From Gautieria morchelliformis (taxonomy: Eukaryota > Basidiomycota > Agaricomycetes > Gomphales > Gomphaceae), in assembly GCA_015179125.1 (NCBI GenBank), contig WHVA01000322.1:1-64000 (forward strand): DNA of 64,000 bases, in the 5' to 3' direction. The notes under the pieces are model-generated. The model ran no database searches. It saw only the letters and a program-made list of their open reading frames with translations, and had not been told where the DNA came from. Position 1 is the stretch's first letter, and every line of letters begins with the position of its first letter. Positions 46,061-57,744 of the stretch are shown piece by piece. The position numbers were made by a program, and so were the translations under genes.

Positions 46061-47819
46061 TCCATGGCTCTTCAGAATGGTGTGGTTGTGGGCTGTGTGG
46101 GTATACGTGGGCTTGGGGAGGCGAGTGTGGGCTGGTAGGGATCAGATGGCTGGTGTGGATGTGTGTATGGAGTGTGGATCAGAGGTGGGAAAGGATTGTG
46201 ATGATTCAGAAGGGCAGTGTACATATTTGTAACACAGCAGACGGCAGCTGTAAAAGAACCCAGAAAACCTACACAAGAGCCTAGTCAAGGAGAAGCCAAA
46301 AGTGTAGAAAGGGCTCGAGTGGAACATGCAGCGACCAACAAAACACGAGAGACTATGTTATCTTTAGCTATAGATGCAGCTCTGGAGGTTGGGTCTGCTC
46401 TAGCTACAGATCAACTACCCTTGATTCGACTTGTGAAGACCACCGAGGGATGGAAAGCATCTGCCAGTGCTCTTCCACATGGTAAACTGCAAGCACAGGA
46501 TACTTCTGGTGACAGCTTGGCGACAAATCATACTCAGAAGACCTCCAACCCTAAGCGAAAGCAAAGCCCTGAAGGAGTCCTGGCACCAGCAGATGTAGGG
46601 CAATGTCTGCGGCCCGAAAATAGTTCATCAAGTAAATCAATGTAGAATTATTAGAAATATGCAGACTGTACTGGCCACAGTGGCTCTCATTAATGTGCAC
46701 TCTATCTACCCTAATAACGCTTGGGGATGGATTTTTCAAGGCTGAGCAGAACATACGGTAGTATTAAGACTGTACAAACACAAAGATTTACTTATAACTG
46801 AATGAACTTTAAAGATATTATGAAAAGGATGATTTTGTCGGAATGTGCAAATGGAAAGATTTCTATTGAGACCCAGTTCATGTTTTTTGGTGGTGTTGGG
46901 GAGTAGGGGCTTACATAATGTTGAGACGGCTGGGTTATATTCGAGGACAGGCGGCTGTTTGGCGGAGACAGAAATGCCTTCCCACGAGACATTATTATGC
47001 CTTGCATGGAAACATGGAAATTCAGTACGGGTCAAATGAGCCGTCCATATCTCTGCGTACTGATCTTCAGCTCTGCGGAACTGAACTTCAGTGCATCCAG
47101 AATTGATATTTCAGTTCGCCAGGTACTGAAGTTCAGGTCCCGCGCTTCCTGCGGTGCATCTTGGCAAAGAATACTCTCGAGCTTGAAGATAGTCGACACA
47201 CGCAAACGAACAACGGTCTGTCCTCCCTCCACAGCGTTCAAAGTTTGCGTTCCCATTCGCTTTTTTGCATTCCGCCTTGTCTTGGCGAAATTGTAGGACG
47301 GACTCACGTACATGACGACTTTCAACGTCTTCCGGGACAGGTCTTCGTCTTTCCCCTTTTTATGACGTCTTCGTCTGCGGTTGTTCGTCAATGAAGGTTG
47401 GGTAGAACTGGCGATCGGATTTGCTTGGAAGTTGTTTGTCGGCGAGTAATCAATTTCGCGCACAGATTCTTGTACTGTACGACAAAGTATCTGAAAATAA
47501 AGCATTCTATTCCGATGTCCTCGACCAAGGGCGGTAACTCCGTTACCTTTGACCAGACAAAAAACAAAGAGGCAGCTTTTGAAAAGTAGTGTACATAAAT
47601 GATTTTAAAAATAAAATAAAACGAAGCCTGGTCAAACATCTCGGACACTAATTTTAAATTCTTTAATATGTAAATCGGACTATTCCTTAAATATAAATTA
47701 GAAATATTCTTAATCATACCAACTGGAATACTTGTTCTTTTTTTTTTACTAAAAGACTGGTCAAACATCTCGGACGTCTTCGACAAGGGCCCCGCCGGCG
47801 ACGCCGGCCTCTAGTTTCC
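46061..47819. other. Region without a supported gene
   Basis: Frames at 46217-46645 (plus, 142 codons, Lys/Thr-rich) and 47032-47505 (minus, 157 codons) match no family I know. CTGGTCAAACATCTCGGAC occurs at 47629 and 47758. A palindromic GGTAACTCCGTTACC lies at about 47532. Confidence 0.4.
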
Positions 47820-49554
47820 TTACACGGTTCCACTCATCCGACGTGACCCTCTAACTTTAGATGTTACACAGGGTACAGCAGGTGCAATATCTATACTGCT
47901 TCCCCGATCGGACACGGCGACCACAGATGGTTCAGTGTTCCTGGAAGATCCCCACATGCGCATGTCTGACAACATGAAGCTGTGAGGTGATGGCTTGGGT
48001 TGTTTACCAGATCGGCCAAACATGCTGAGAAGCAGACGACTGCCGATGCAGCATGGTACTGCATATTGCCACCTTGAAGACAGTGACATTGTCTTGTGTT
48101 CGTCGCATAAATCAGATGACCTACCCAAAAGCAAATGCCATGAACCCTGGAGATGCAAGCGACATTACCAGCAAGTTCGCAGACATAACGACAAAGGTGC
48201 TGTGAAGTAGGTCGTGTCACTGTGGTATCGGGGCAAGTTATGAAACCATTGACCTGCAAAAATACCGTACACTGCATGTATGTCAGCGCCGCCGGATTAT
48301 AACATTGATCAAGCCAAGCTAACCTGTCCTGAATCAGTTGCTTCAATAATGGTGAACCATATTCGTTCTTGTATGTGATCCACGCTTTGTAAAGCACGCA
48401 GAAGCATAGAATGCTTTCGACCACAATTGGAGGAACGAAGGCGAAAGCAAGGAAATGGTTCAACGTAGTAGGGGCAGAGCATCCAGTCAAGCTGGCAAGG
48501 GAAGGTAATCCCCGTCCTGAGAGCTGATGAGCATAGATTAAGCAGAACATTAATATCAGATTGTTTCACCAGCGGGAAGGTATAACCATAAGAGCACTAA
48601 GGCGGCGATAGTCGCTAATAAAGTGAGACCACCCACTACATAAATGACCAGCTTATTGCAATTATAGACAACATAGACCTGTAAAATATTACTCGTCATC
48701 GCGTTTCGCCACGAGAAGACGAGCATACACGGGCCAGTAGAATGACTATGAGCCTGCTTAGTCTGACCGTATTAACGTTTGGCAAGGTGTGGATTCACCT
48801 TCTACGCTTGCATTTAGAATTACAATGCTGTATTTTCAAGTCAATCAGAGTCAAGAAATGTATTATGTAAAGAAGGACGTACGTTATGGCCTGCCACCAA
48901 AAGAAAACACTACAGCTGAAGAAGCAACCATGCAGTGATATAACACTGGCTTGATACATGGACCTACAACTGTGAAAATCACAAGATTAATGTGTTGCAT
49001 GATCAGCGATCTCAAGGAAAGTACTTCATCCGAGAGAGATCGGCGAAACATCACTTCATCCTATCATGTTTGTGATTTGCGTACGTTCTCTAGAGGTACA
49101 GACACACCTGCGACCGCCCCAGTGAAGGAAAAAATGCCGAAGTAACGAGTCTGTGGTTGTCAAAGTACGTTTTCTAGGTGAATGTAAGCAATATGAGGTA
49201 GTTACGACCGACCCATATAAACAACGCCTTGCCAAATGAGAGTGGGTATGTCCAAATATGCGCGACCTGAGGCGTACTATAGTCAATGAAGAAAGCAAAA
49301 ATTTAAACCACGCCAATTCGGAACTGACTTCGGCATCGAGGGTGATTGCTATAAGTAGTAACGTTAGTGAAGAGTCTGAACTTATATCATGATTCTTGCC
49401 ATAGTCATACAGCGTGAACGTGAACGCTGCAACCCAAGAGTACTTCGTAGAGGTCGCTGCAGTCAGAAGTAGTCAGACGGAAGAACTTGCTTGCATGGTA
49501 ATCGAACTTGCTTGATTCCAGAGCGGTAGCCAACTGGGAGGAACTGGTAGACAT
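47820..49554 (-). CDS. DUF6533-type membrane protein, copy 4
   Basis: The best preserved copy. Start MSTSSSQLATALES at 49554, then TTSTKYSWVAAFTFTLYDY, AITLDAEV, AHIWTYPLSFGKALFIW, TRYFGIFSFTGAVA, LIVILLAR followed by VYVVYNCNKLVIYVVGG and a LLWLYLP helix, FVPPIVVESILCFCVLYKAW, TYKNEYGSPLLKQLIQD, a QCTVFLQVNGF segment and the last exon SRWQYAVPCCIGSRLLLSM ending at 47820. Introns of about 50-65 nt separate most blocks; introns 1 (49457-49511) and 2 (49349-49399) have GC donors. The hydrophobic segments predict a multi-pass membrane protein; the DUF6533 role is unknown. Some 5'-middle joints remain unresolved. Confidence 0.7.
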
Positions 49555-49809
49555 TCCGCACACAAGAGAAACAGGTGATCGAGTGCAGATGGAAGCTATA
49601 TGTACCGAGGAGATGCATCGATGACTGGACGCATATACCATGTGATAATCATGAGCTTCAGTAAGCTATGTATGAACTAGGCCATCGAAACTAAGACTTA
49701 GATTGCTGCCCGTTACATAACTAATATAATTTAGTGAGTCCTGGGCCAGAGGTTGGGTGGCGGTATAATGTGAATTTGGATAGGCACGACGCATACTTAC
49801 GCAGCTTTG

Positions 49810-49924
49810 CAGGGTACTTAATGGATTGAAGAGACAACTATTTTCCAGAGATTTGGGGGGAAAATATCGGCCGAAGTTTTGCCTAAAAAGCAGGAATTTC
49901 CGGTCGCTGAGTACCCTGCCGAAG
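49810..49924. repeat. Short element with CAGGGTAC inverted ends
   Basis: GCAGGGTACTTA (49809-49820) faces TGAGTACCCTGC (49909-49920). CAGGG...CCCTG ends occur in hAT-type MITEs, but no 8-bp target duplication is visible. Confidence 0.4.
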
Positions 49925-52839
49925 TGGGACTTCCCACCACGCCATGTCCTTGCAGGGCATAACATTGCTTAAGCTTTGAGGGCGACCCTCCAGCTGTTCA
50001 GGCATAGCACTTATTAGCTTTGCGACCACTGCCATGACTGTTAACTTACGACCGTCTCCTTTCCGCTAGGGGATGGCGTTGATGCAACCCGCTCATGCTC
50101 TAGGTCCCTTCCCGCCCGTATCGACTTGGCGCATAAGCCTGGATTCAGGAGACCAACCCGTGTCTTAATGTTGGAACATCCACGACATGCTACTAGGCTT
50201 GACTGTCCGTCGCCATACTGTGCACAGACTTGAGAATGCCATCGCCAACACCGCATGTGGAAAACTCACCTCACAGGGGTTGGGGTCCGCGTCGGGTGGC
50301 GGTCGCCAAAGTGAGCCATGGATGGCTGCTCAACACGTGGCTGAGATATTCCTGTAGAAGCCAATCGGTCAACACGCACGCACCATGGAAACACGAATAT
50401 AAGGGACGGCCATGAGTTACGTCACGAAAACAGTGAATCGTACAAAGTGCTCGCAAAGCTACTGAATGTGACACCACGGATTCTCGGTGAGTGAATGGGG
50501 AGGGTGGTGATGGGGCAATCTGGCCGACCTGGGTCGGTCGCTAAAATGAACCTGAACAAATTAGCGACGGACTCAAATCGGCCATGTGCCCGACTTCCGA
50601 AGTCGGGCACATGGTATGAGTACACAGAGGGGTCAGAGGGGTTTCCCAAAGAATATTTTTCCGGTGGAGAGTAATGGGGGTTGATGACCTAGCGATCACC
50701 GTGGCGGACGACGACTGGAGGATACGGTTTATGATGACATTACGTTTAGCATACTTTCTCTCCTGCGACTGAACAAGTAAAACGGCGTCGCACCACTCGG
50801 ATTCTACGACTGGTTGGCGGATTCGCGTCGTCGAGACGCCGCGGCGGTAGTGCCGTGGTCTGCTGTGGGGCATCAATAGCTTCAGAAGATAGGTAAGGCA
50901 AGACCGCGGCCGCACAGAGTATGACGAGAGTAAACGCAGAAAGGCACGTCTAAGGATGTAATGACAAAATCAGAGGACTAGCTTGTCGTCGTGTAAGCCA
51001 GCGGTAGGATTGCGCCACGCATGTCCGTCATCGACAACATAAAACTATGCGAAAGCATACTAGTGAAGAAACAGAGGGAGGATAACAGTGTCCGATCCGA
51101 ATAATCGAAATACTCACAGCTGATACTCGAGTTGGGCGGTCCTGGAAGCTGGGTTGGCCATAGTACGGTCATGAGATCGAGGAGCGTGAGCGGGTTGACT
51201 CAGGGGTGCGTCCAGGGCTATGGAACAAGAAATGCGGCGCGAAGAGAGAAATGAGAAGCTGTGGCAAGAGAGTATCTGGGGGCGTAGAACATATAGGCTC
51301 AGCTGCCGCCATCAAACCCCGCGGCAGATTACTAGTATGTAACTTGTTAGGAATTGTCAGTGTGTATGAAACTTACTTATCGACGAATCAGAGAAGAGAG
51401 AAGTCACTGTCGGGAGTGCACTGTGCCTCAACAGTCTCAATCACGGCGTTGGGAACAAAAGCACGTCCCGGGCACGAAGAGCGTGGGGTGAAGAAAAAAA
51501 CACCGCAAAGCATCGTATCGAGATCACAGGAAGTTGCTGGAAATTCATGAGGTGTCACTTGTCAATTCGTTGCCCAGTGTATTGGTGGCACCGGGTGCCT
51601 CCAACACAATTAGTAATTGTTTTGGGAACTACTTACCGGTAATTGTATAGGTCTCCGGGAGCACATCACATCGAACTGCAGCCAGAGGCGCCATATCATA
51701 CTGAGATCCCTGAGGACTCAGTAGATATACTCTCAAACTAGTTTGCAGCTCCAGCTGGTCCAGGAGTGCAGATTTGAGAAGCTTGCGTCGATCATCGGCG
51801 TCTCTAGTGCGCCCTCTCCCACGGTCTTCCTCAAACCGTTGAGTACCGAGTGCAAAGTAAATCACTGACTAACTCTACGATCAAAGGGTCAGTCGCTCTG
51901 GAAATGCCTATTGGCAGCAGACTGCAGAACAATATGACACTCTACAGGACGTTGAAGATATTTCGAACGATCCGGGGGTACAATAGCAGAGCCCTCGTGT
52001 CTCAGAGGTACATTTAACCCTTCGGCAACTGACACTGTCGAACAGGAAGGCTTCTCAAGCTACCGCCATTAGTCGCTGCCTGTCGCTCCCTCCTTAGGTT
52101 GATGCTCGAATGAGTGCTCTCTCCTCTGGCGATGGATGCACACCCAGTCGCCTTGCATAGCGGCTGGAGGTAAGACATAACCCATTCGCAGAAGAAGTCA
52201 CTGCAGTCCAGGAGGCCGTAGCGAGACGGACTACCTCGTAAACCCGAGTAAAACGAAGCAACGTCTTTCCCGAGTGCTTCTCAGACGGGAAGCTGGCGAC
52301 ACAAACTGCATTCAGAAAACGCCTCCAAGACATACGAGGAAACATTTGAGAAGTTGGACAGCTCGTCACCCCCCCTGGTCAGACTTTGACAGCACGGAGG
52401 ACCCTTAAGGTGAAATACCGAGGACTGGGTTACTGTAAGCCGGCACATGTTCAAACCGCATGTCATAGCCCGATCTCTAACAAGTCGCACATTGTCAACA
52501 TTGTATGTAAGGCAATCACGGCTGGACTCTAAAACGTTGAGAAAATTGATACGCGAACGGAGGCTGATAAGGTGGTACAATCACCCACAAACCGCCTCAC
52601 CTGAACGGTGTCGTCAACGGGAAGAATCACCGACGGAAGCATGCGCCAGGGGCTCCTTCATACGGGAGGGAGTTCAGAAACACATCGCGCGAGTCAAGGT
52701 GTACAACACTGACGACAGCGCGCTGGAAATGTAATTCACAACAGGCCTTGTGGATCTGGTTGGTGCGTGACTCATCTCAGTTAGCCGCACTGATTGGCAT
52801 CAATCCATACCTTTCCATCGGTGGCGCACGATGACGTTA
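49925..52839. other. Region without a supported gene
   Basis: Only short, overlapping frames on both strands, the longest 124 codons (50541-50915, minus), none with known motifs. Contains the palindrome at 50582-50614. Confidence 0.45.
50582..50614. repeat. Perfect palindrome, 16-bp arms, 1-nt centre
   Basis: CCATGTGCCCGACTTC, then C, then GAAGTCGGGCACATGG. Confidence 0.85.
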
Positions 52840-53300
52840 CCGTAACCAGTTTCGAACAGCTCTATAAAGCTTGTGACCGTCGCGGCATCGCTAACGTGTG
52901 GCGAGGATGCCACTTGGAGTGTACCCAGGAGAGGTGCGACTCTGTTTTGAATCCACAGTGCCACTTGCTACTGATGAGCGAAAATCCTTGAGCAACAAGG
53001 ATATGCATGCAGGCACGTTCAATATATCTCGGGCGTAGTAGAGCTGTAAACTGGACCGCTCCTCTGCTGATTCACTATTTCTGAATCCGTGGTACGTACC
53101 ATAGGAGGCAAACCAGAAATAACGACTGTTTCAAAACCTACGGGGAACGTATGTGCAGCCAGTGACTGGCCTCCTCCAGAGCTGCCTGGCTGCATGCCAC
53201 ACCGCCCACGATATATCCATACTCCCACGCCACGCGTGTCAAGGTGCACACTTGTGTTGCCAGATACCCAATTAGGCCTTAGGTCTCGACAGGGAACCCA
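52840..53300 (+). repeat. Segmental repeat, copy 1
   Basis: Aligns in the same orientation with 54893-55195. Shared blocks include CTATAAAGCTTGT, GACTCTGTTTTGA, TGATTCACTATTTCTGAAT and the ATTAGG...GGTCTCGAC stretch, with indels between. Confidence 0.65.
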
Positions 53301-53716
53301 AAAGAACTCAAAGCACAGTCGGGTTAGGGACGTCTGCCGGTGGAGGTGTTTACTCGTGTTTCGCTTCGCCACACTCCTTTCACGCCTGATCGATCGTTCC
53401 TTGGAGCGCATAGCAAAAAGGCGTGAAAATCAAGGAGTGTAGCAACGATAGCAAAGATAGCAAGATGAACAATGGGATGAACAATGGATCGCAAAAGCAA
53501 CACATGCAAGAACACAGAAAAAAATAAGAGCATATAAGCGTCATGGGAATCAGGCGTGGCGCTATATATTGGACACCTCGCGGTAGCGTAAGTATCATAG
53601 CGACTAAGTTCTTCTCTTGTCCGTCCGTGAGGAGCTGCGCCGCGGTCGGAGAAAACGCCACGTCGCCTGTTCGCCCCCTTACGACGATGCTACCGCTACT
53701 GCCACCGTGTCAGCAG

Positions 53717-53757
53717 AAGACCTATTGTGTCGAGTTGGCCTCGACACAATAGGTCTT
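53717..53757. repeat. Perfect inverted repeat, 18-bp arms, 5-nt loop
   Basis: AAGACCTATTGTGTCGAG (53717-53734), loop TTGGC, CTCGACACAATAGGTCTT (53740-53757). Confidence 0.85.
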
Positions 53758-54892
53758 TCGTCGTCACAATTCGCTAATACTGTTGGCTCGCGCCGGCGGG
53801 CGAGGCGTCAGCGTCCTCCTTACCTCGTCCACCTGCTATCGCGCTGAGACTTAGTAGACCGTTGGCATTTGACGCCACGTCGCGCACACTGACTGCACCA
53901 GCTTGACTCGCTTGCAATATTACGCTTGTCGCGGTAAAAACTTTTTTTTCAGCCGCAAATGCGAGATTGCGAGCCACACATGTGCGCTGCACAAGCTCGA
54001 TGGGAGGCGGCGGCGGCGGGGGGGGGGGGAGGAGAGGGACACTTGAATGGGGTTGCCGAGAAGCATGGCCAAACTCGAATATTCAAGTGCAACAATTCGG
54101 GCTCAGGAGGGGAAGACCGTCAGAGGAGATGAACTGAACACCCCAGAAACCGGCTTATGGGGATGCTGCGTGATGATATCACTCTAGCGCTGCTCCCGAT
54201 CATACGGGCGTCTGGGGGAGCTGCTCATCCGAGACGGGAAGAAGGCGAACTTCTGCTGTTGCTCTGCTGTCGTTGAGGTTCGAGTTGGGATCGGCGACTC
54301 AGGTCACCCCATGACTCCTTCGTGAATAAGGGATTTCATCCAAAGCACACAGTATCCTCATCCCAGTCGCGTCACTTATGGTCATGCAGTCGGTCTATCT
54401 GAGGGATGATCGCGTTGGCACCAACACTTTCACAATCAGATTAGGCGTACCATTACCCGCGCGCCGCCACTCCCACTCCCTGACTTTCAGGTCGGCGACA
54501 AGGTTTGGCTGGATTCGCGGAATATTAGTCAGACGGCAGATCATCAGAGACTTGGCCTGTACCCCCAATAACGGCTAAGAGCATCCCAATCCACCTCCAG
54601 CACACGAGGTGGATTCAGAGGACAAGTTCGAGATACCGAACTTCCTCGATAACCGCATGCGCCGGAGATGGTTGGGATACCTCGTGGAGTGGAGTACTGG
54701 ATACCAAGACACAGCAAACGCTACACTGCATGGGAGCTTTCGGCGAACATCACCAACGCCACGCGAAAGCTTGCGGGCTTCCATAAGGCCGCATATCCAG
54801 CGAAGCCGCCTCAGGCCAGCCGCCGTGGCCGTAACGATTACAGTAAGTTCCAAAAGTCATCAATTGTATAAATGATTATTATACTATTCTAT
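53758..54892. other. Region without a supported gene
   Basis: A G-rich run at 54002-54038 (GGCGGCGGCG then eleven or more G) could form a quadruplex. Short frames only. Confidence 0.4.
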
Positions 54893-55195
54893 GTAACCAG
54901 TTTTGAACAGCCCTATAAAGCTTGTAACCGTCGCGGCGTCGTGGAGAGGTGTGACTCTGTTTTGACTCCACATTGCCATTTGTACTGATGAGTGAATATT
55001 CCTGAGGAACAAGGACTTATATCTGGCTCTAAACTCGAAAAGGTCCTCTACTGATTCACTATTTCTGAATACGTGGCTATTTCAAATATGCTCACTACCG
55101 ACGTCGATAGTACTCCCACGCTACGGTGCGTCATGATCAGCGTTGCCACAGACCCCATTAGGTCTCACAGGGTCTCGACCGCTAGGAACTCCTGG
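54893..55195 (+). repeat. Segmental repeat, copy 2 (shorter)
   Basis: Starts GTAACCAGTTTTGAACAGC against GTAACCAGTTTCGAACAGC in copy 1. It lacks about 150 bp present in copy 1. Confidence 0.65.
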
Positions 55196-57428
55196 TGTTG
55201 GAAACGGGCGCAGTAGCGAAGGAGTGAGTCAGTGAATAGACAATTTGCTAGCATCCTCCACGTCTCGATATATACACACAACGGTACGTAGAATGGACAA
55301 TCCACGGATATACCTGTCTCGGTCATACATGACCGAAACTACAAATGTCCTTTACTCTAACCGTACGGTCCGCGTCGGACGCAAGGCTGCGTTCCAGGCT
55401 TACGGGACTAAATCCCCACAGCACCACTGGGTATACGGTAGGGCCATAGGGCACATTATGGTTACTATTACTATTACTAAGTATATATATCGTGATGGCC
55501 AGATGTATTCGTATTGGTCGGCACGTGCATGTGCGTGGAGCTAGGCCTGGACCTGTGGAGCTGATGTGGAGGCTAGACCCTGCCATGCTGCGATGGAGCA
55601 AGGCGCCGCGTACATCGGTCTCGTCTGACGGTTGCCTTTTTTCTTACTGGGTCGCTGGCTGTGCTACCACTAGCTCACTCTTGTGCTCTTGCTCTTGCTC
55701 TTGCTCTTGCACCGTCCGGTGCGTCCATGTTCGCTACGCCGCTACCGCTAAGTATGCATGGAACCGTGCTACGCCCGCAATTGACTCTGCAATGGCGCCT
55801 CGGTACGCCCTAAGTTTGAACTGAGCCATTGAACTGGGGGTGGAGCGGGCTGACGCCACTGTCGTGTTAGAGATGATTCGAATACTCAGTCTGGAAGTGG
55901 GTGTGATCTACAATAGATGGTCTTGTGAAAATGGGCATGGGTTAGGTGAGCTTCTAGCTGCACTCCTAGAACACCCGCACATCTCCTACATACCCTTCAC
56001 CCCTCACCAAAGCACCCCGAAGCAGGGGGGCTCTCCCCTCTTCGCCCTACGGACAGGAGGCAAGGACCTCATACTGTGTTGTAACCAATGGCACTGAGAG
56101 TGCGAGAGACACAGGCAGGGGAACGGGCGCGAAGGAACACCCACTGCGCGAACCGCAATCTAGACCCAGCGGTATTACGTCGCATCTCCCGATACTAGTA
56201 GTACAACGTCCCCTGCGACGTCTCCGTACAATGTCGCGTCACGTCCGCGTGCTTGAGTGGCAGTAATCATCTACCTGCATGATTCCGTGCCCCTGGGTTC
56301 TACGAGGGACATGCTGGATGACAAAGTAATCGTTAGGAATTACCGCCTGCGCACGAGTGTGAGTCTGTCTGTGCTCATGCACTCAACCCTTTACTGCGCT
56401 TTGCTGGGGCTTGTGTTGATGTCTCCTACGCGTGCTGTGCGCCTCACTGTTGTGGTCTTACTGATTGCGATATACTAACTGTGCGTGGTGTTGCGTTGCC
56501 AGGGAAGAACAATCATACCATACGCTGTGCACATATGCCCTACGCCCATAGACTCAAGTCCTGAAGTTACACGCACGATCGTTACGGTTGTTCTTATTCG
56601 CGCAGCATCCTTCATGCCCGCACGCAACCAAATCATACCCCTTATCTCGTCAAGCACCGAAGAGCCGTATTTACCACATGCCGTCCCCCTCCTGCTCGTG
56701 GTCAGATACGTGCATTATATGCACCTAGAAACTCGGTGATTCAAATGGGCGAGAGAGGGCGATTATAGAGATGGAGAATGAGTGATAATGATCGAGGAGT
56801 GCACGAAGTAGGTGGAGGACCAGGTAGACGGTGCCTAGGGAGGGGAAAGCAAAAAAGCTGCAGAAGCCGGGACGAACGAGGCGGATTCCTGAACCGATCC
56901 TGCTCCGTTCTTCATGAAACCCAACTCACCCACCTGCCCTCACTCACCATTCTAACTACCAGCTCAACCTCCGCCATTCACCGTCTGCCAAGCCGCATAT
57001 CCCACTTACAACCCCCGGAATATATATTCAGGAGTCCCCAGCTGCCAATCCATCCGCAAAAACCCGCTCATCACATACCGTACACACGGAACAGGCTGAC
57101 AGAGTCTTTGCTGAATACTCACGCACTCAGCTCGCCACTACGGCTCTTTACAGACCCATTGAACACGTGGAACCCACGCAAAAATATATGCCTACTGAAC
57201 ACCCCGGTTCGTCAACAACACTCACGGTCAGGTATCAAGTAGCGCGTCTTATTTATTGACGGTGTGTGTTGCAGTGTGGGTATTGTGTGGTGTGGTGTCC
57301 TTCGGGGCGTCCAGGCTCAGGTGACGATCCGGCTGATGTGTAGTTGCTTCTTGCAGCGTCGTCACTTTGCTTTCAGCTTCCGTATTCTTCAAGGGAAGAT
57401 ACGGATGCAAAGGCAAAGAAGCGGGAAT
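55196..57428. other. Region without a supported gene
   Basis: A (GCTCTT)n microsatellite lies at 55685-55709. Frames at 55492-55824 and 56778-57242 are open but show no recognisable motif. Confidence 0.4.
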
Positions 57429-57518
57429 TAACGTCATGTCTGACGTCACTGCCTGTGTTTGGGTGGGCCCATGTGTGTGACTGCTTGTGTCCGGGGTTGC
57501 CCGTGGGGTATTACGTCA
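57429..57518 (+). promoter_or_regulatory. Cluster of three CRE/ATF-like sites
   Basis: TAACGTCA (57429-57436), the full palindrome TGACGTCA (57441-57448) and TTACGTCA (57511-57518) lie 230-315 bp upstream of the transcription factor start at 57745. Such sites bind bZIP factors of the CREB/ATF type; their use here is inference. Confidence 0.5.
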
Positions 57519-57744
57519 TACATCGTCGCAGTCGGTCGGTTTCCTTTTACTTTCACCTCCAAGCAACGGCTCGACTCGACCATTAACGTCGAACAGGAGT
57601 CGATATTTGATACCAGCGTCGAGGGAGTGACTTATAGGACACATCAGTACGGACGACCGACAACGATACCTACGGAGAAAACGTATACGATACGACAACC
57701 AGCACTAGATACCTACGGAGAGCAGCGAGCAACGAGCAACCAGA

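Noticed and set aside
46217-46645. 142-codon plus frame as a gene
   Set aside because: No motif, no splice context and no neighbour that supports it; lies in transposon-rich DNA.
56778-57242. 154-codon plus frame as a gene
   Set aside because: Composition changes abruptly along it and there is no recognisable motif; it lies in the upstream region of the zinc-finger gene.
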